DNA of 64,000 nt. Source: Mesorhizobium loti. GTDB taxonomy: Bacteria; Pseudomonadota; Alphaproteobacteria; Rhizobiales; Rhizobiaceae. This document shows, piece by piece, positions 55,360 to 63,464 of the stretch. The translations under genes and the position numbers were made by a program. The stretch covers positions 1 to 64,000 of the forward strand of contig NZ_LPWA01000001.1 in the NCBI RefSeq assembly GCF_001510895.1. Direction: 5' to 3'. Below the pieces are notes generated by a model, which was not told the origin of the DNA, searched no databases, and saw nothing but the letters and a program-made list of their open reading frames with translations. Numbering within the stretch: position 1 is the first letter of the stretch; every line of letters begins with the position of its first letter.

Positions 55360-57513
55360 ATGAAGCCAGCCAGGATCGACGAGCGCACTCTTCCGCCCTT
55401 GTTCGACATAGGTGCCGTCTGGGCTATCCTCTGGGCGCGTCGCGTGATGGTGCTTGCCATCGCCGGAGCGGCAGTGCTGCTGGCGCTTTCCTATCTTGCG
55501 GTGACGAAGCCGAGCTACACGGCAACCGCCGCGATACTGATCGATCCCCGCGATACCCGCGCGACCAATTTCAACAACGTGCTCCCCGGAATCGGGTCCG
55601 ACAGCGCCGCGATCGCCAGCCAGGTCTTCGTCATCCAATCGCCCGACCTGCTCGGCTCGGTTTTCAAAAGCCAGAAACTCGACAGCGATCCGGAGTTTGC
55701 CGGCGTCGGCCTGATGTCGCGCCTGTTGTCCGTATTCGGAGCTGGCGCGACCGCCCGGCAGGATGCCGCCTTCAAGCGCTTTCAGAGCAAGGTTTCCGTG
55801 GAGCGCGAAGGGCTTACCTACGTCATCAATGTCAGCTTCACGTCGCCGTCGCCGGAAAAGGCCGCGCGCATCGCCAATGCCATCGTCGACCAGTATCGGG
55901 CAGGCCTGGTCGGAGAACGCGAGACCGCCAACAGCGACGTCAATACGCTCCTGACGGACAGGATCTCCGGCCTGCAGAAGGACGTCAGCGACGCCGAGCG
56001 GGCGGTCGAGGATTTCAAGACGAAGCACAATATCGTCAATTCGACGGATGGCGGCACGCTGCAGTCGCAGCTCGATCAGCTCACGGCGCAGCTGATAGCC
56101 GCCCAGGGCGATGCCGATCAGGCCAAGGACCGCTACAACCAGGCGCTGGCGGCGGGCAATTCGCCGGCCGGGCTCGCCAAGCTTGCCGACATTCTTACCT
56201 CCACCTCCGCCATCAAATTGCGCGACGACTACAACCAGCGCGCCACCGAGCTTGCCAGCCTGCAGACCATGTACGGGCCGCGTCATCCGACGATCGCGCG
56301 GCTTCAGTCTGAACTGGAGCGGTTGCAGCGGCTGATGGCCGCCGAGGCCGATCGGATAAGGCAGCAGCTCAAGGCCAATTACGATCTTGCCGTGCAGAAT
56401 GTCGGCAAGCTGCAGGACAAGCTCGAAGCCCTGCGTCAGCAGTCCACGAATTCGAACATCGCGCAGGTGCAATTGCGGCAACTGGAATCCAAGGCCCAGG
56501 CCGCGCGCGCCGTGCTGGACGACTATCTCAAGCGCGCGCAGGAAACGTCCCAGATGCAGGGCGTGCAGACCTCGGAGGCACGCAAGATCGGCGTGGCCTC
56601 GCCGCCGGTGCAGCCGACATGGCCGAAGCCGGTCCTGCTGCTCCTGGTGAGCGCCGTGCTGGGGCTTCTCGCCGGATGCGGCCTCGCTCTGGCGCTTGGT
56701 CCGGTCCCGCAGCCGGAAGAGGATCCGCAGGCGCCGAAGGATGTCGCGCCTGAGCCGGTCGTGGACCGCAAGGACAGCGCGCCTGTCAGCCCCCGGCCAC
56801 TGCCGATGCCTGCCAATTTCGGCGAGTACCGTCTGCCCGGCGTTGCCGGCGGGACCGCCTATTCCAGTATCAAGACGATCAGGAAGCAGCTGTTCCAGAC
56901 CGGAAACGAAACGCTTTCGCTCGACGTCCTGAAGATCATGCGGCAGATGGTCCTGCACTTGAACGACCATGGCAAACCCTTTGTCATCCTCGTGTCGTCG
57001 ATCGGCAGCAGTTTTGAGGCAAGGATTGCAGGCGCGATGCTGGGGATCGGCATGCAACGTGCGGATCAGAATGTGCTGATGGTGGAGATCGGCGATCACC
57101 TGTCCAGCTCGACGACGGACGGAGCCGGAGTGTTCATCGATGGCGCAACCGGCCTGCGGACGGTCGTTTGCAGCTCCGTGACGGAGAAAACTCCCGGCGT
57201 TGCGGATCGCAACACCTTCCGCGCTATTCTGGCGGAAGCCGGGAGCGCGTTCGATTTCGTGCTCGTGATCGCGCCTTCGTTCAACGAGAACGGCTGGATT
57301 CCGGAACTTTTCGCCAAGGCAGACCTTGCGCTTCTGGCGCTCGGCCCATCCGAGCAGCCTTCGGAGGCTGCCAAGCTGCTCACGCAAAAATTCGGGGCCG
57401 GCCAGATCGGCCGCAGCGCCACTCTTGTCGTTGCGCCGGACGGCACCCGGCCGGCCGGGGCGATCGATGGTCCGCGGGCGGCCGACGAACGGCGCACCGC
57501 CGCCAGGGCATAG
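55360..57513 (+). CDS. Wzz/GNVR-type exopolysaccharide chain-length protein, kinase-like domain without Walker A
   Basis: The 717-residue protein has an N-terminal Wzz domain with membrane segment (RRVMVLAIAGAAVLLALSYL), a long periplasmic coiled-coil part (GLQKDVSDAERAVEDFKTKH, LQTMYGPRHPTIARLQSELE, LRQLESKAQAARAVLDDYLK), a GNVR-type end PVQPTWPKPVLLLLVSAVLG and a cytoplasmic C-terminal half similar to BY-kinases (VILVSSIGSSFEARIAGAML, VLMVEIGDHL, DFVLVIAPSF). The GEGKT Walker A and the acidic Walker A' are missing, so it is probably not a kinase. The start at 55360 has GAGG before it. It controls chain length and export. Confidence 0.87.
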   Translation: MKPARIDERTLPPLFDIGAVWAILWARRVMVLAIAGAAVLLALSYLAVTKPSYTATAAILIDPRDTRATNFNNVLPGIGSDSAAIASQVFVIQSPDLLGSVFKSQKLDSDPEFAGVGLMSRLLSVFGAGATARQDAAFKRFQSKVSVEREGLTYVINVSFTSPSPEKAARIANAIVDQYRAGLVGERETANSDVNTLLTDRISGLQKDVSDAERAVEDFKTKHNIVNSTDGGTLQSQLDQLTAQLIAAQGDADQAKDRYNQALAAGNSPAGLAKLADILTSTSAIKLRDDYNQRATELASLQTMYGPRHPTIARLQSELERLQRLMAAEADRIRQQLKANYDLAVQNVGKLQDKLEALRQQSTNSNIAQVQLRQLESKAQAARAVLDDYLKRAQETSQMQGVQTSEARKIGVASPPVQPTWPKPVLLLLVSAVLGLLAGCGLALALGPVPQPEEDPQAPKDVAPEPVVDRKDSAPVSPRPLPMPANFGEYRLPGVAGGTAYSSIKTIRKQLFQTGNETLSLDVLKIMRQMVLHLNDHGKPFVILVSSIGSSFEARIAGAMLGIGMQRADQNVLMVEIGDHLSSSTTDGAGVFIDGATGLRTVVCSSVTEKTPGVADRNTFRAILAEAGSAFDFVLVIAPSFNENGWIPELFAKADLALLALGPSEQPSEAAKLLTQKFGAGQIGRSATLVVAPDGTRPAGAIDGPRAADERRTAARA

Positions 57514-57532
57514 GCCTGGAGGTGGTGCATCG

Positions 57533-58642
57533 ATGACGTCACCGCCCAGGGTGTCACGACGACATGCGCTGGCGCTCACCGCCGGAGCCCTTTTCGCCAC
57601 TACCCCTCTGCCAAGGTCGGCCGCGCTGGCGACGGCCGGCGCCCGCGTCCCGTCGCGCGGCTTCAACCTTCCCGGATGGCTCGATCGTGACGACGGGTCT
57701 GCTCCCGGCGCGGCCACGCTTGAAAAGCTGCGCCAGGCGGGGTTCGAAACGATCCGGCTGCCGGTAAACGCCGATCTCGTCTCCAGCGGCGACCCGGCAA
57801 CGCTTCGCCGCATCCAGAACGGCATCAGGGACCTAGCCGGGTTGGGCTTTTCGGTCCTGCTCGACATGCATCCGTCGGGTGAGCTGGTGGCGGCTTTCCG
57901 AAGCGATCCCGGGGCTGCGGGCACAAGGGTGCTCCAGGCCTGGACGGCGCTGCGCGTCGTCGTCGCCGATCTGCCGGCGGATTGGGTCTATCCGGAGCTG
58001 CTGAACGAGCCGCCCATGGAACGGACCAACTGGCTGGCGCTGCGCGAACGGATCGCCGCGACGCTGCGAGCGAGCTGCCCGCTCCACACGCTGGTCTGGG
58101 GACCGGCACGGTTTCAGGGCATCTGGGAAATCGCCGACACGCCGCCGCTCGCCGACGACAACCAGATCGCCGCCGTTCACTATTACGCGCCCATGGCGTT
58201 CACCCATCAATGCGAGAGCTGGGATACCTCGCCGCTCGCCCGCATCGCAAACCTGCCCTTTCCCGCCACAAGGGAAACACCGGTGGTCGGTCAGGTGCTC
58301 GCCAAATTGCGGGCGGCAGGCGACGAAGAGGCCGCGAAGCTCGTCGAGGACGAACTGTCGGCGCCCTGGACGGAAGCGCGGATCGCCTCGGATTTTGCCG
58401 ATGTGGCGCGCTGGTCCGCGACCCATGGCTGCCCGGTCATGCTGAACGAATTCGGCGTGCTCAATTTCTGCGTGGATGCCGAAAGCCGCGCGTCCTGGGT
58501 GCGTGCGGTGCGCAAGGCGGCCGAGGCGAACCATGTCGCATGGACCTATTGGGAGCTCGATCAGGGTTTCGGCTTCATCAGGAGCAGGCAGAGCGTCGAA
58601 GGCTTCGACGGCTCGATGATCGCCGCGCTCCTTGGCAGTTAA
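57533..58642 (+). CDS. Glycoside hydrolase family 5-like endoglycanase, exported
   Basis: The 369-residue protein begins with a Tat-like signal (RVSRRHALALTAGALFATTP). The barrel shows the GH5 acid/base Glu in WVYPELLNEPPM and the nucleophile Glu in PVMLNEFGVLNF, with a His in AAVHYYAPMAFTH and Trp in WTYWELDQGFGF. GGAGG lies before the ATG. It may trim or release the polysaccharide made by this locus, as small GH5 or GH16 glycanases do in rhizobial exopolysaccharide loci; that role is inference. Confidence 0.87.
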   Translation: MTSPPRVSRRHALALTAGALFATTPLPRSAALATAGARVPSRGFNLPGWLDRDDGSAPGAATLEKLRQAGFETIRLPVNADLVSSGDPATLRRIQNGIRDLAGLGFSVLLDMHPSGELVAAFRSDPGAAGTRVLQAWTALRVVVADLPADWVYPELLNEPPMERTNWLALRERIAATLRASCPLHTLVWGPARFQGIWEIADTPPLADDNQIAAVHYYAPMAFTHQCESWDTSPLARIANLPFPATRETPVVGQVLAKLRAAGDEEAAKLVEDELSAPWTEARIASDFADVARWSATHGCPVMLNEFGVLNFCVDAESRASWVRAVRKAAEANHVAWTYWELDQGFGFIRSRQSVEGFDGSMIAALLGS

Positions 58643-58714
58643 GCGGGAAGCGGACGTGGACGAGAGGCACGATAAACGCTTGCTGGAGCAAGCAATGACC
58701 GGAACGGGCCAGCG

Positions 58715-60238
58715 ATGAGCACGACGCAGCTCTCTTCGCCTGCCGGACTGGGCGCGCAGGGCCGCGACACGCCGGAAGCCCTGATGCATGTCGGCACGGC
58801 TTTGCTTGTCGTTGCGCTCGCCGTCTCCTCCTTTGCTGTCTGGACACCGTTCGGCATTGCCGCGACCTTCGTGCTGACGCTGATCATTGCGAACGCGATG
58901 CCTTCGGGCGTTCCCGTGCTGATCATCTGCGCCTTCCTCTACCAGAACCTCGTGGTCGCCTGGTTCACCCCCTACATTCCCGACAACGACACGTTCGACA
59001 CGCTGCGCGGCACGAACTTCATCATCCTGATGACCGCGTTCGGCATTTTCCTGGCCGCCTCGTTTCAGCATCGCGTGCGCGCGCTGATCGAATTGCGGCC
59101 ATGGCTGCTGCTGAGCATGGTTCTGTGCGGCACGGTTTGTTTCTATTTCGCCCTCGGTGTCGTGCATGGCGGCCCCAAGGACGCGGTCGTCTATTTCCGC
59201 AACACGATCACGCCGCTCGCCTGCTTCCACGTCGCGGTCCTCGCCGCCAGCCTTTATCCCGTCGATCTGCGCAAAAGCATGCTCTGGCTCGGCGCCGGCG
59301 CGATTATCTATGGCTATGCGGAACTGACCTTCACCATGGATTTCCTCGGCCTCTTCCATGGCGACCAATATGTCGAGCGCAGCATATCGCGGCAGGTCGA
59401 GACCGGGGTGTGGGAAAAAGCGCTCCAGGAGACGGGTTTCGTTTACCGTGGGATCGAGGACGTGATGACCACGACCTTCTTCAACACGCCGCTGTTCAAC
59501 GACATCCTGCCGAGCGTCTTCCGCATCGGCGGCCCGAACTTCCATCCGATCAGCTATGCTTACGCCTTGAGCATCATTTCGGCCTGGCTTCTCTTCAGGG
59601 GACGATGGCTGCTGCCTCTCGCGGCCTTGCCGTTGCTGCTCGTCATCGGCTCCAAGGGCGCCACCTTCATGCTCTTCGTGGCGATTGCCGTGCGGCTCGT
59701 CTACCGCCCCTCCCGCGCCGGTCTGGCGCTCATGGCCGCGATAGCCCTGGCCGTGGTCTGGACGACAGCGGCGATCGGCTACGGTGCAACGCATGGCGAC
59801 TATCACGTTCTCGGCCTGATTGCCGGCATGCGTGACTTCCTGGCCAACCCGCTCGGGCAAGGATTGGGTCTCGGCGGCAACCTGTCGAGCACGAGCATCA
59901 ATCTCAATTGGCAAAGCGCTCAGGCCGAGGGTGCCGCTTCGGTGCCGGTCGAGAGCGCGGTTGGCGTCATGCTTTACCAGATGGGCGTGGGCAGCCTGGT
60001 GTTCTTCGGCTTCCTGGCGGCGCTGCTGGTGGCGCTGCGCCGGCAACTCGTCGAAACCGGCGACCCGGATTTCCTGTTCGGTTTTGTCGGCATCGCAACC
60101 ATCTCGGCCAACGCCGTGTTGCAGGAGGAGGCGTTCTACTCCCCTCTCGCCCTCGCCTTCTGCCTGCTGCTCGTCGGGATCTCGCTCGGAACGCGCTGGC
60201 GCGTGGCCGCGGCGGCAAGAGCCGGGACGCCGGACTGA
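58715..60238 (+). CDS. O-antigen ligase/polysaccharide polymerase-like membrane protein
   Basis: The 507-residue protein has about 11 membrane segments and a large periplasmic loop (about residues 190-290, including FHGDQYVERSISRQVETGVW). Patterns such as PISYAYALSIISAWLLFRGR, PLLLVIGSKGATFMLFVAIA and NPLGQGLGLGGNLSS (a typical loop of Wzy/WaaL proteins) match the polymerase/ligase superfamily. It most likely joins repeat units in this locus. It is on the same strand and close to the GH5 gene. Confidence 0.82.
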   Translation: MSTTQLSSPAGLGAQGRDTPEALMHVGTALLVVALAVSSFAVWTPFGIAATFVLTLIIANAMPSGVPVLIICAFLYQNLVVAWFTPYIPDNDTFDTLRGTNFIILMTAFGIFLAASFQHRVRALIELRPWLLLSMVLCGTVCFYFALGVVHGGPKDAVVYFRNTITPLACFHVAVLAASLYPVDLRKSMLWLGAGAIIYGYAELTFTMDFLGLFHGDQYVERSISRQVETGVWEKALQETGFVYRGIEDVMTTTFFNTPLFNDILPSVFRIGGPNFHPISYAYALSIISAWLLFRGRWLLPLAALPLLLVIGSKGATFMLFVAIAVRLVYRPSRAGLALMAAIALAVVWTTAAIGYGATHGDYHVLGLIAGMRDFLANPLGQGLGLGGNLSSTSINLNWQSAQAEGAASVPVESAVGVMLYQMGVGSLVFFGFLAALLVALRRQLVETGDPDFLFGFVGIATISANAVLQEEAFYSPLALAFCLLLVGISLGTRWRVAAAARAGTPD

Positions 60239-60256
60239 TTTCAAGGATCGGCCGAC

Positions 60257-60363
60257 TTAAAGCATGTCTCCCGAAAGCGGGACCGGTTTCGGGACAAAGA
60301 CATGCGTAAAATAAAAAACCTAAAGCGCACGGAGCGAATCCGAAAAATCGCGACGCGTTTTAG
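60257..60363. repeat. Composite palindromic intergenic element, copy 3
   Basis: GCATGTCTCCCGAAAGCGGG...CGGGACAAAGACATGC, then TAAAGCGC...GCGTTTTAG. It is nearly the same as copy 1 in both arms and also lies between two genes, here convergent ones. Confidence 0.75.
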
Positions 60364-60372
60364 CGACGGCGT

Positions 60373-61257
60373 TCAGGAGCCGAACAGCACCATCTCGGTG
60401 AACGTCAGGTCTCCCGGCGAGGGCGATTTCGGACCCTTGAAATACTTGATGCCCTTCTTCGGAAAATACCTGCCCGACAGACCCGGAACCGGACCCATGG
60501 CGTCGACGAGGCAGAGCACCTTTCCACGCCGCAGAAGAAAACGCCCCACAGCTCCGGCGCAGCGGACCAGATCCGCATGCGAGCGGCAATAGACGACCTG
60601 GCAGCACGGCATGAAGCCATGCAATATCCGACGTGGCTTCAGCACAAGCGGCAACGCCTGGCCGTCGCAGACGCAGACCAGCGACAGGCAGCCCAGCGCC
60701 GCATGCTCCAGGAGTATGTATCTTTCATTGTCGGTGATCTGAGCCATTTCGGCGAGATCCGCACGGGCTTCCAGCACACGATCGGAAGGCGGCATCGCAT
60801 TCAGGACTGGAAGGAAGGCGACCTGTCCGCCGGAAAACAGGCGAAAGCCGAACGCTTTGTTGAGCCTCACTGTCCCGGGAGATGGGGAAATATTGATATA
60901 GACCACCTCCTTGCGCATGATGACCGTCGCGATCATCCTGCTGGCATAGGGTCGAAACTCCGCGTCCACGGACCAGCTCGACAGATTGCAGCGGATCTCG
61001 TCGCCCTCCGGAGTCCTGTGCCTGGCATAGAGCGTAAGCACGGCGCCGACTATGCGGCCCGACTTCTCGAGGACAAAACCATAGCGCGGGAAATCGGCGA
61101 CCGCGGGCCGCTGCGAGAGACGCGTCAGCGCCTCTATCCAATAGCCCCGGCTGCGTTCCGGAAAGCCCCTGTGCAGGCAATCCGCCACGCCTTCCCAATC
61201 TCCCTCGTCGAAGGGTCGGCAGCCGACACCGGGAGGAAATGCACCGAGAACCGCCAT
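60373..61257 (-). CDS. GNAT-like hypothetical acyltransferase
   Basis: The 294-residue protein starts like an acetyltransferase (CRPFDEGDWEGVADCLHRGF, FVLEKSGRIVGAVLTLYARH, CNLSSWSVDAEFRPYASRMI, LNKAFGFRLFSGGQ), giving a probable GNAT core in the first 150 residues, and has a Cys-rich, less conserved second half (LVCVCDGQA, CCQVVYCRSHADLVRC). An acyl-group addition to the polysaccharide is a reasonable guess given the locus. The ATG has no strong ribosome binding site, and it converges with the polymerase gene. Confidence 0.7.
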   Translation of the reverse strand: MAVLGAFPPGVGCRPFDEGDWEGVADCLHRGFPERSRGYWIEALTRLSQRPAVADFPRYGFVLEKSGRIVGAVLTLYARHRTPEGDEIRCNLSSWSVDAEFRPYASRMIATVIMRKEVVYINISPSPGTVRLNKAFGFRLFSGGQVAFLPVLNAMPPSDRVLEARADLAEMAQITDNERYILLEHAALGCLSLVCVCDGQALPLVLKPRRILHGFMPCCQVVYCRSHADLVRCAGAVGRFLLRRGKVLCLVDAMGPVPGLSGRYFPKKGIKYFKGPKSPSPGDLTFTEMVLFGS

Positions 61258-61752
61258 AGTCGACTCAAGAAAAAAGGCACCGGATATGGTCGAGGTCCGT
61301 ATTATCCTGACGATCGATTACTAACGAATTACACCACCGTCGTAGCCAATTTTATTGGCCATATTTCACGACACCGTGGAGTGCCTTTCCTTTACAACTG
61401 ATATTCCAGATTATACAACCCAAAGGATATTTAAGAGTTGTACGATTTACTAATAATCATTTGTTTCCTTGTGATTCCGGGCGGAGAACCGTTGCACGTT
61501 TTTCCTGTTTGTTTCGGGTCCAGCCTCCGCGATCAGCCCTTGCCTCCCTGCGAGACCTTCCAGCTACCCACGACCAATCCGGCGCTATCGCCGGCTCAAC
61601 CGCCCGCGCAAAATTTCTGCCCGATCCCGCTTGTACCGAAATCTCATATGTGAATATAATCTTCACAAGAGAAGATTCAGGGAGGATCGATCGCGCCCGG
61701 CTCCGGCCTTGCCCGGATGGCGCGGCCTATTCTCCGACAGCGGACGAACAGG
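61258..61752. other. Intergenic region with palindromes, AT-rich in part
   Basis: About 495 bases. GCCAAT-TTT-ATTGGC at 61345-61359 is a small perfect hairpin, and 61380-61470 is A+T rich. The overlapping inverted repeats at 61649-61677 are listed separately. Plus- and minus-strand frames at 61438-61666 overlap each other and have no family pattern, so no gene is called. Confidence 0.5.
61649..61677. promoter_or_regulatory. Overlapping inverted repeats, candidate operator of the MaoC operon
   Basis: TGTGAA-N7-TTCACA (61649-61667) and AATCTTC-N6-GAAGATT (61658-61677) are both perfect and share bases. They lie about 80 bases before the maoC-like gene. Two mutually exclusive palindromes suggest a repressor or activator site, or alternative RNA hairpins. 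Confidence 0.5.
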
Positions 61753-62307
61753 ATGATGACCAGCTTCCCGCCCACCGTCGGCGTTGCCTCGACACGCCCT
61801 TCCGACATGCCGGCCGACCACGCCGAGCTGCCGGTGTGGAATGCCGAAAACTGGTTTTACGAGGATTGGCCGGTCGGCCAGAAAATCCGCTCGCTCCGGC
61901 GCACCATGGCCGAAGGTGACAGCCATCTCTTCAACACCCTGGTGCTCGACATCCATCCCTATGTGCAAGACCAGATGTTCGCCGAGCGCGAAGGCATTTT
62001 CGGCAGGCGCCTCGTGGCGGGCGCATTTGTCTTCTCAGCCGGGCTCGGCCTCGTCGCCACCAATTGCGTCAACGCCTTTTCCTATGGCTACGACAAGCTC
62101 CGCTTCATCAAGCCGGTCTTCATCGGCGACACCATCTATTCGATCCGCACCAACATGGAAAAAATTCCCCGCTACAAGGACATGGGGCTGATCCGCGCCA
62201 GCTACGAGGTGTTCAAGGGCGAAGGCGAGCTGGTGCTCTACTGCGAGCATCTGCAGACAGTCAAATACAAGAGCCCGGCCGACTTCGCCGGCAAGACGGA
62301 GAGGTGA
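61753..62307 (+). CDS. MaoC-family hydratase
   Basis: The 184-residue protein has the hot-dog fold: WFYEDWPVGQKIRSLRRTMA, then EGDSHLFNTLVLDIHP (the Asp-x4-His-like hydratase segment), GRRLVAGAFVFSAGLGLVAT, FIGDTIYSIRTNMEKI. It should add or remove water on a CoA thioester. The start is either of two adjacent ATGs (61753 or 61756). It is followed after 2 bases by a CoA-transferase gene, so activation and hydration are coupled. Confidence 0.88.
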   Translation: MMTSFPPTVGVASTRPSDMPADHAELPVWNAENWFYEDWPVGQKIRSLRRTMAEGDSHLFNTLVLDIHPYVQDQMFAEREGIFGRRLVAGAFVFSAGLGLVATNCVNAFSYGYDKLRFIKPVFIGDTIYSIRTNMEKIPRYKDMGLIRASYEVFKGEGELVLYCEHLQTVKYKSPADFAGKTER

Positions 62308-62309
62308 TC

Positions 62310-63464
62310 ATGGCCGCTGACCTGCCGCTCTCCGGCCTTGTCGTCGTCGACATGAGCCAGTTCCTGTCGGGCCCCTACTGCTCGCTCAGGCTCCTCGACC
62401 TCGGCGCCCGCGTCATCAAGATCGAGCGGCCCGATGGCGGCGACCTTTCACGCAGGCTCTATCTCAGCGACACCGAGATCGGCGGCGATTCCACCATCTT
62501 CCACGCCATCAACCGGGCCAAGGAAAGTTTTGCAGTCGATCTGAAGAACGAGGACGACCTGAAAGCGCTGCGCGGGCTGCTCGCGAAAGCCGATGTGCTG
62601 ATCCAGAATTTCCGGCCCGGCGTCATCGAGCGGCTCGGCCTCGACTATGAGCATGTGCGCACGCTCAACCCGCGCCTGGTCTATGCCTCGATCAGCGGCT
62701 ATGGCGAGGAAGGCCCGTGGGTGAAGCGTCCGGGCCAGGACCTGCTTGCTCAGGCGCGCTCCGGCGTCATGTGGCTGAACGGCGACGAGGATCAAGGCCC
62801 GGTGCCGTTCGGCCTGGCAATCGCCGACATGCTTGCCGGTGCGGCCTGCGCGCAAGGCATCCTCGCCGCGCTGGTCCGGCGCGGCATCACCGGCGAAGGC
62901 GGCCATGTCGAGACCAGCCTGCTCGAGGCGCTGATCGACTTCCAGTTCGAGGTGCTGACGACCCATCTCAACGACGGCCGGCGGCTGCCGCGCCGCTCGT
63001 CCTTCCGCAGCGCCCACGCCTATCTGGCGGCGCCCTACGGCGTCTATCCGGCGAAGGACGGTTTCCTGGCGATCGCCATGACGCCGATCCCGAAGCTGGC
63101 CAACCTGCTCGAGATCGACGCGCTGGCGCCTTACCGCGACCAGCCGTCGACCTGGTTCACAGCCCGCGACGAGATCAAGGCGATCATCGCCCAGCGCATC
63201 GCGCAGAAGTCGGTCGACGAATGGCTGGCGATCCTCGAGCCGGCCGACATCTGGTGCGCAAAGGTCCTGAACTGGAAGGAAATGCTGGAGACCGACGGTT
63301 TCAAGGCGCTCGATCTTCTACAGACAGTGACGCGCGAGGACGGTGTCTCGATCCACACCACCCGTTCGCCGCTGAGGGTCGACGGCGTGCGCGCCAGGGT
63401 CGAGCGGGCCGCTCCCCGTGTCGGCGAGCACGGCGCAAAGATCCGTAAGGAGTTCGGACTGTGA
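62310..63464 (+). CDS. Family III (CaiB/BaiF) CoA-transferase, second
   Basis: The 384-residue protein matches the family: GLVVVDMSQFLSGPYCSLRL, GARVIKIERPDGGD, NRAKESFAVDLKN, SISGYGEEGPWVKRPGQD and LAIADMLAGAACAQGILAAL, where the Asp in IADML is the expected catalytic residue. It moves CoA onto a free acid. GGAGAGG lies before the ATG. Its stop overlaps the next start in GTGA, as in the operon at 29-42 kb. Confidence 0.92.
   Translation: MAADLPLSGLVVVDMSQFLSGPYCSLRLLDLGARVIKIERPDGGDLSRRLYLSDTEIGGDSTIFHAINRAKESFAVDLKNEDDLKALRGLLAKADVLIQNFRPGVIERLGLDYEHVRTLNPRLVYASISGYGEEGPWVKRPGQDLLAQARSGVMWLNGDEDQGPVPFGLAIADMLAGAACAQGILAALVRRGITGEGGHVETSLLEALIDFQFEVLTTHLNDGRRLPRRSSFRSAHAYLAAPYGVYPAKDGFLAIAMTPIPKLANLLEIDALAPYRDQPSTWFTARDEIKAIIAQRIAQKSVDEWLAILEPADIWCAKVLNWKEMLETDGFKALDLLQTVTREDGVSIHTTRSPLRVDGVRARVERAAPRVGEHGAKIRKEFGL

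Noticed and set aside
55291..57924. 877-residue minus-strand frame opposite the Wzz gene
   Set aside because: Shadow of a GC-rich gene; no domain pattern and it runs across two real plus-strand genes.
57833..60244. 803-residue minus-strand frame opposite the GH5 and polymerase genes
   Set aside because: Arg/Gly/Glu-rich complement of membrane-protein sequence, no motif.
61438..61666. Short proteins on both strands in the gap before maoC
   Set aside because: Opposite-strand frames overlap each other and neither has a pattern or ribosome binding site.
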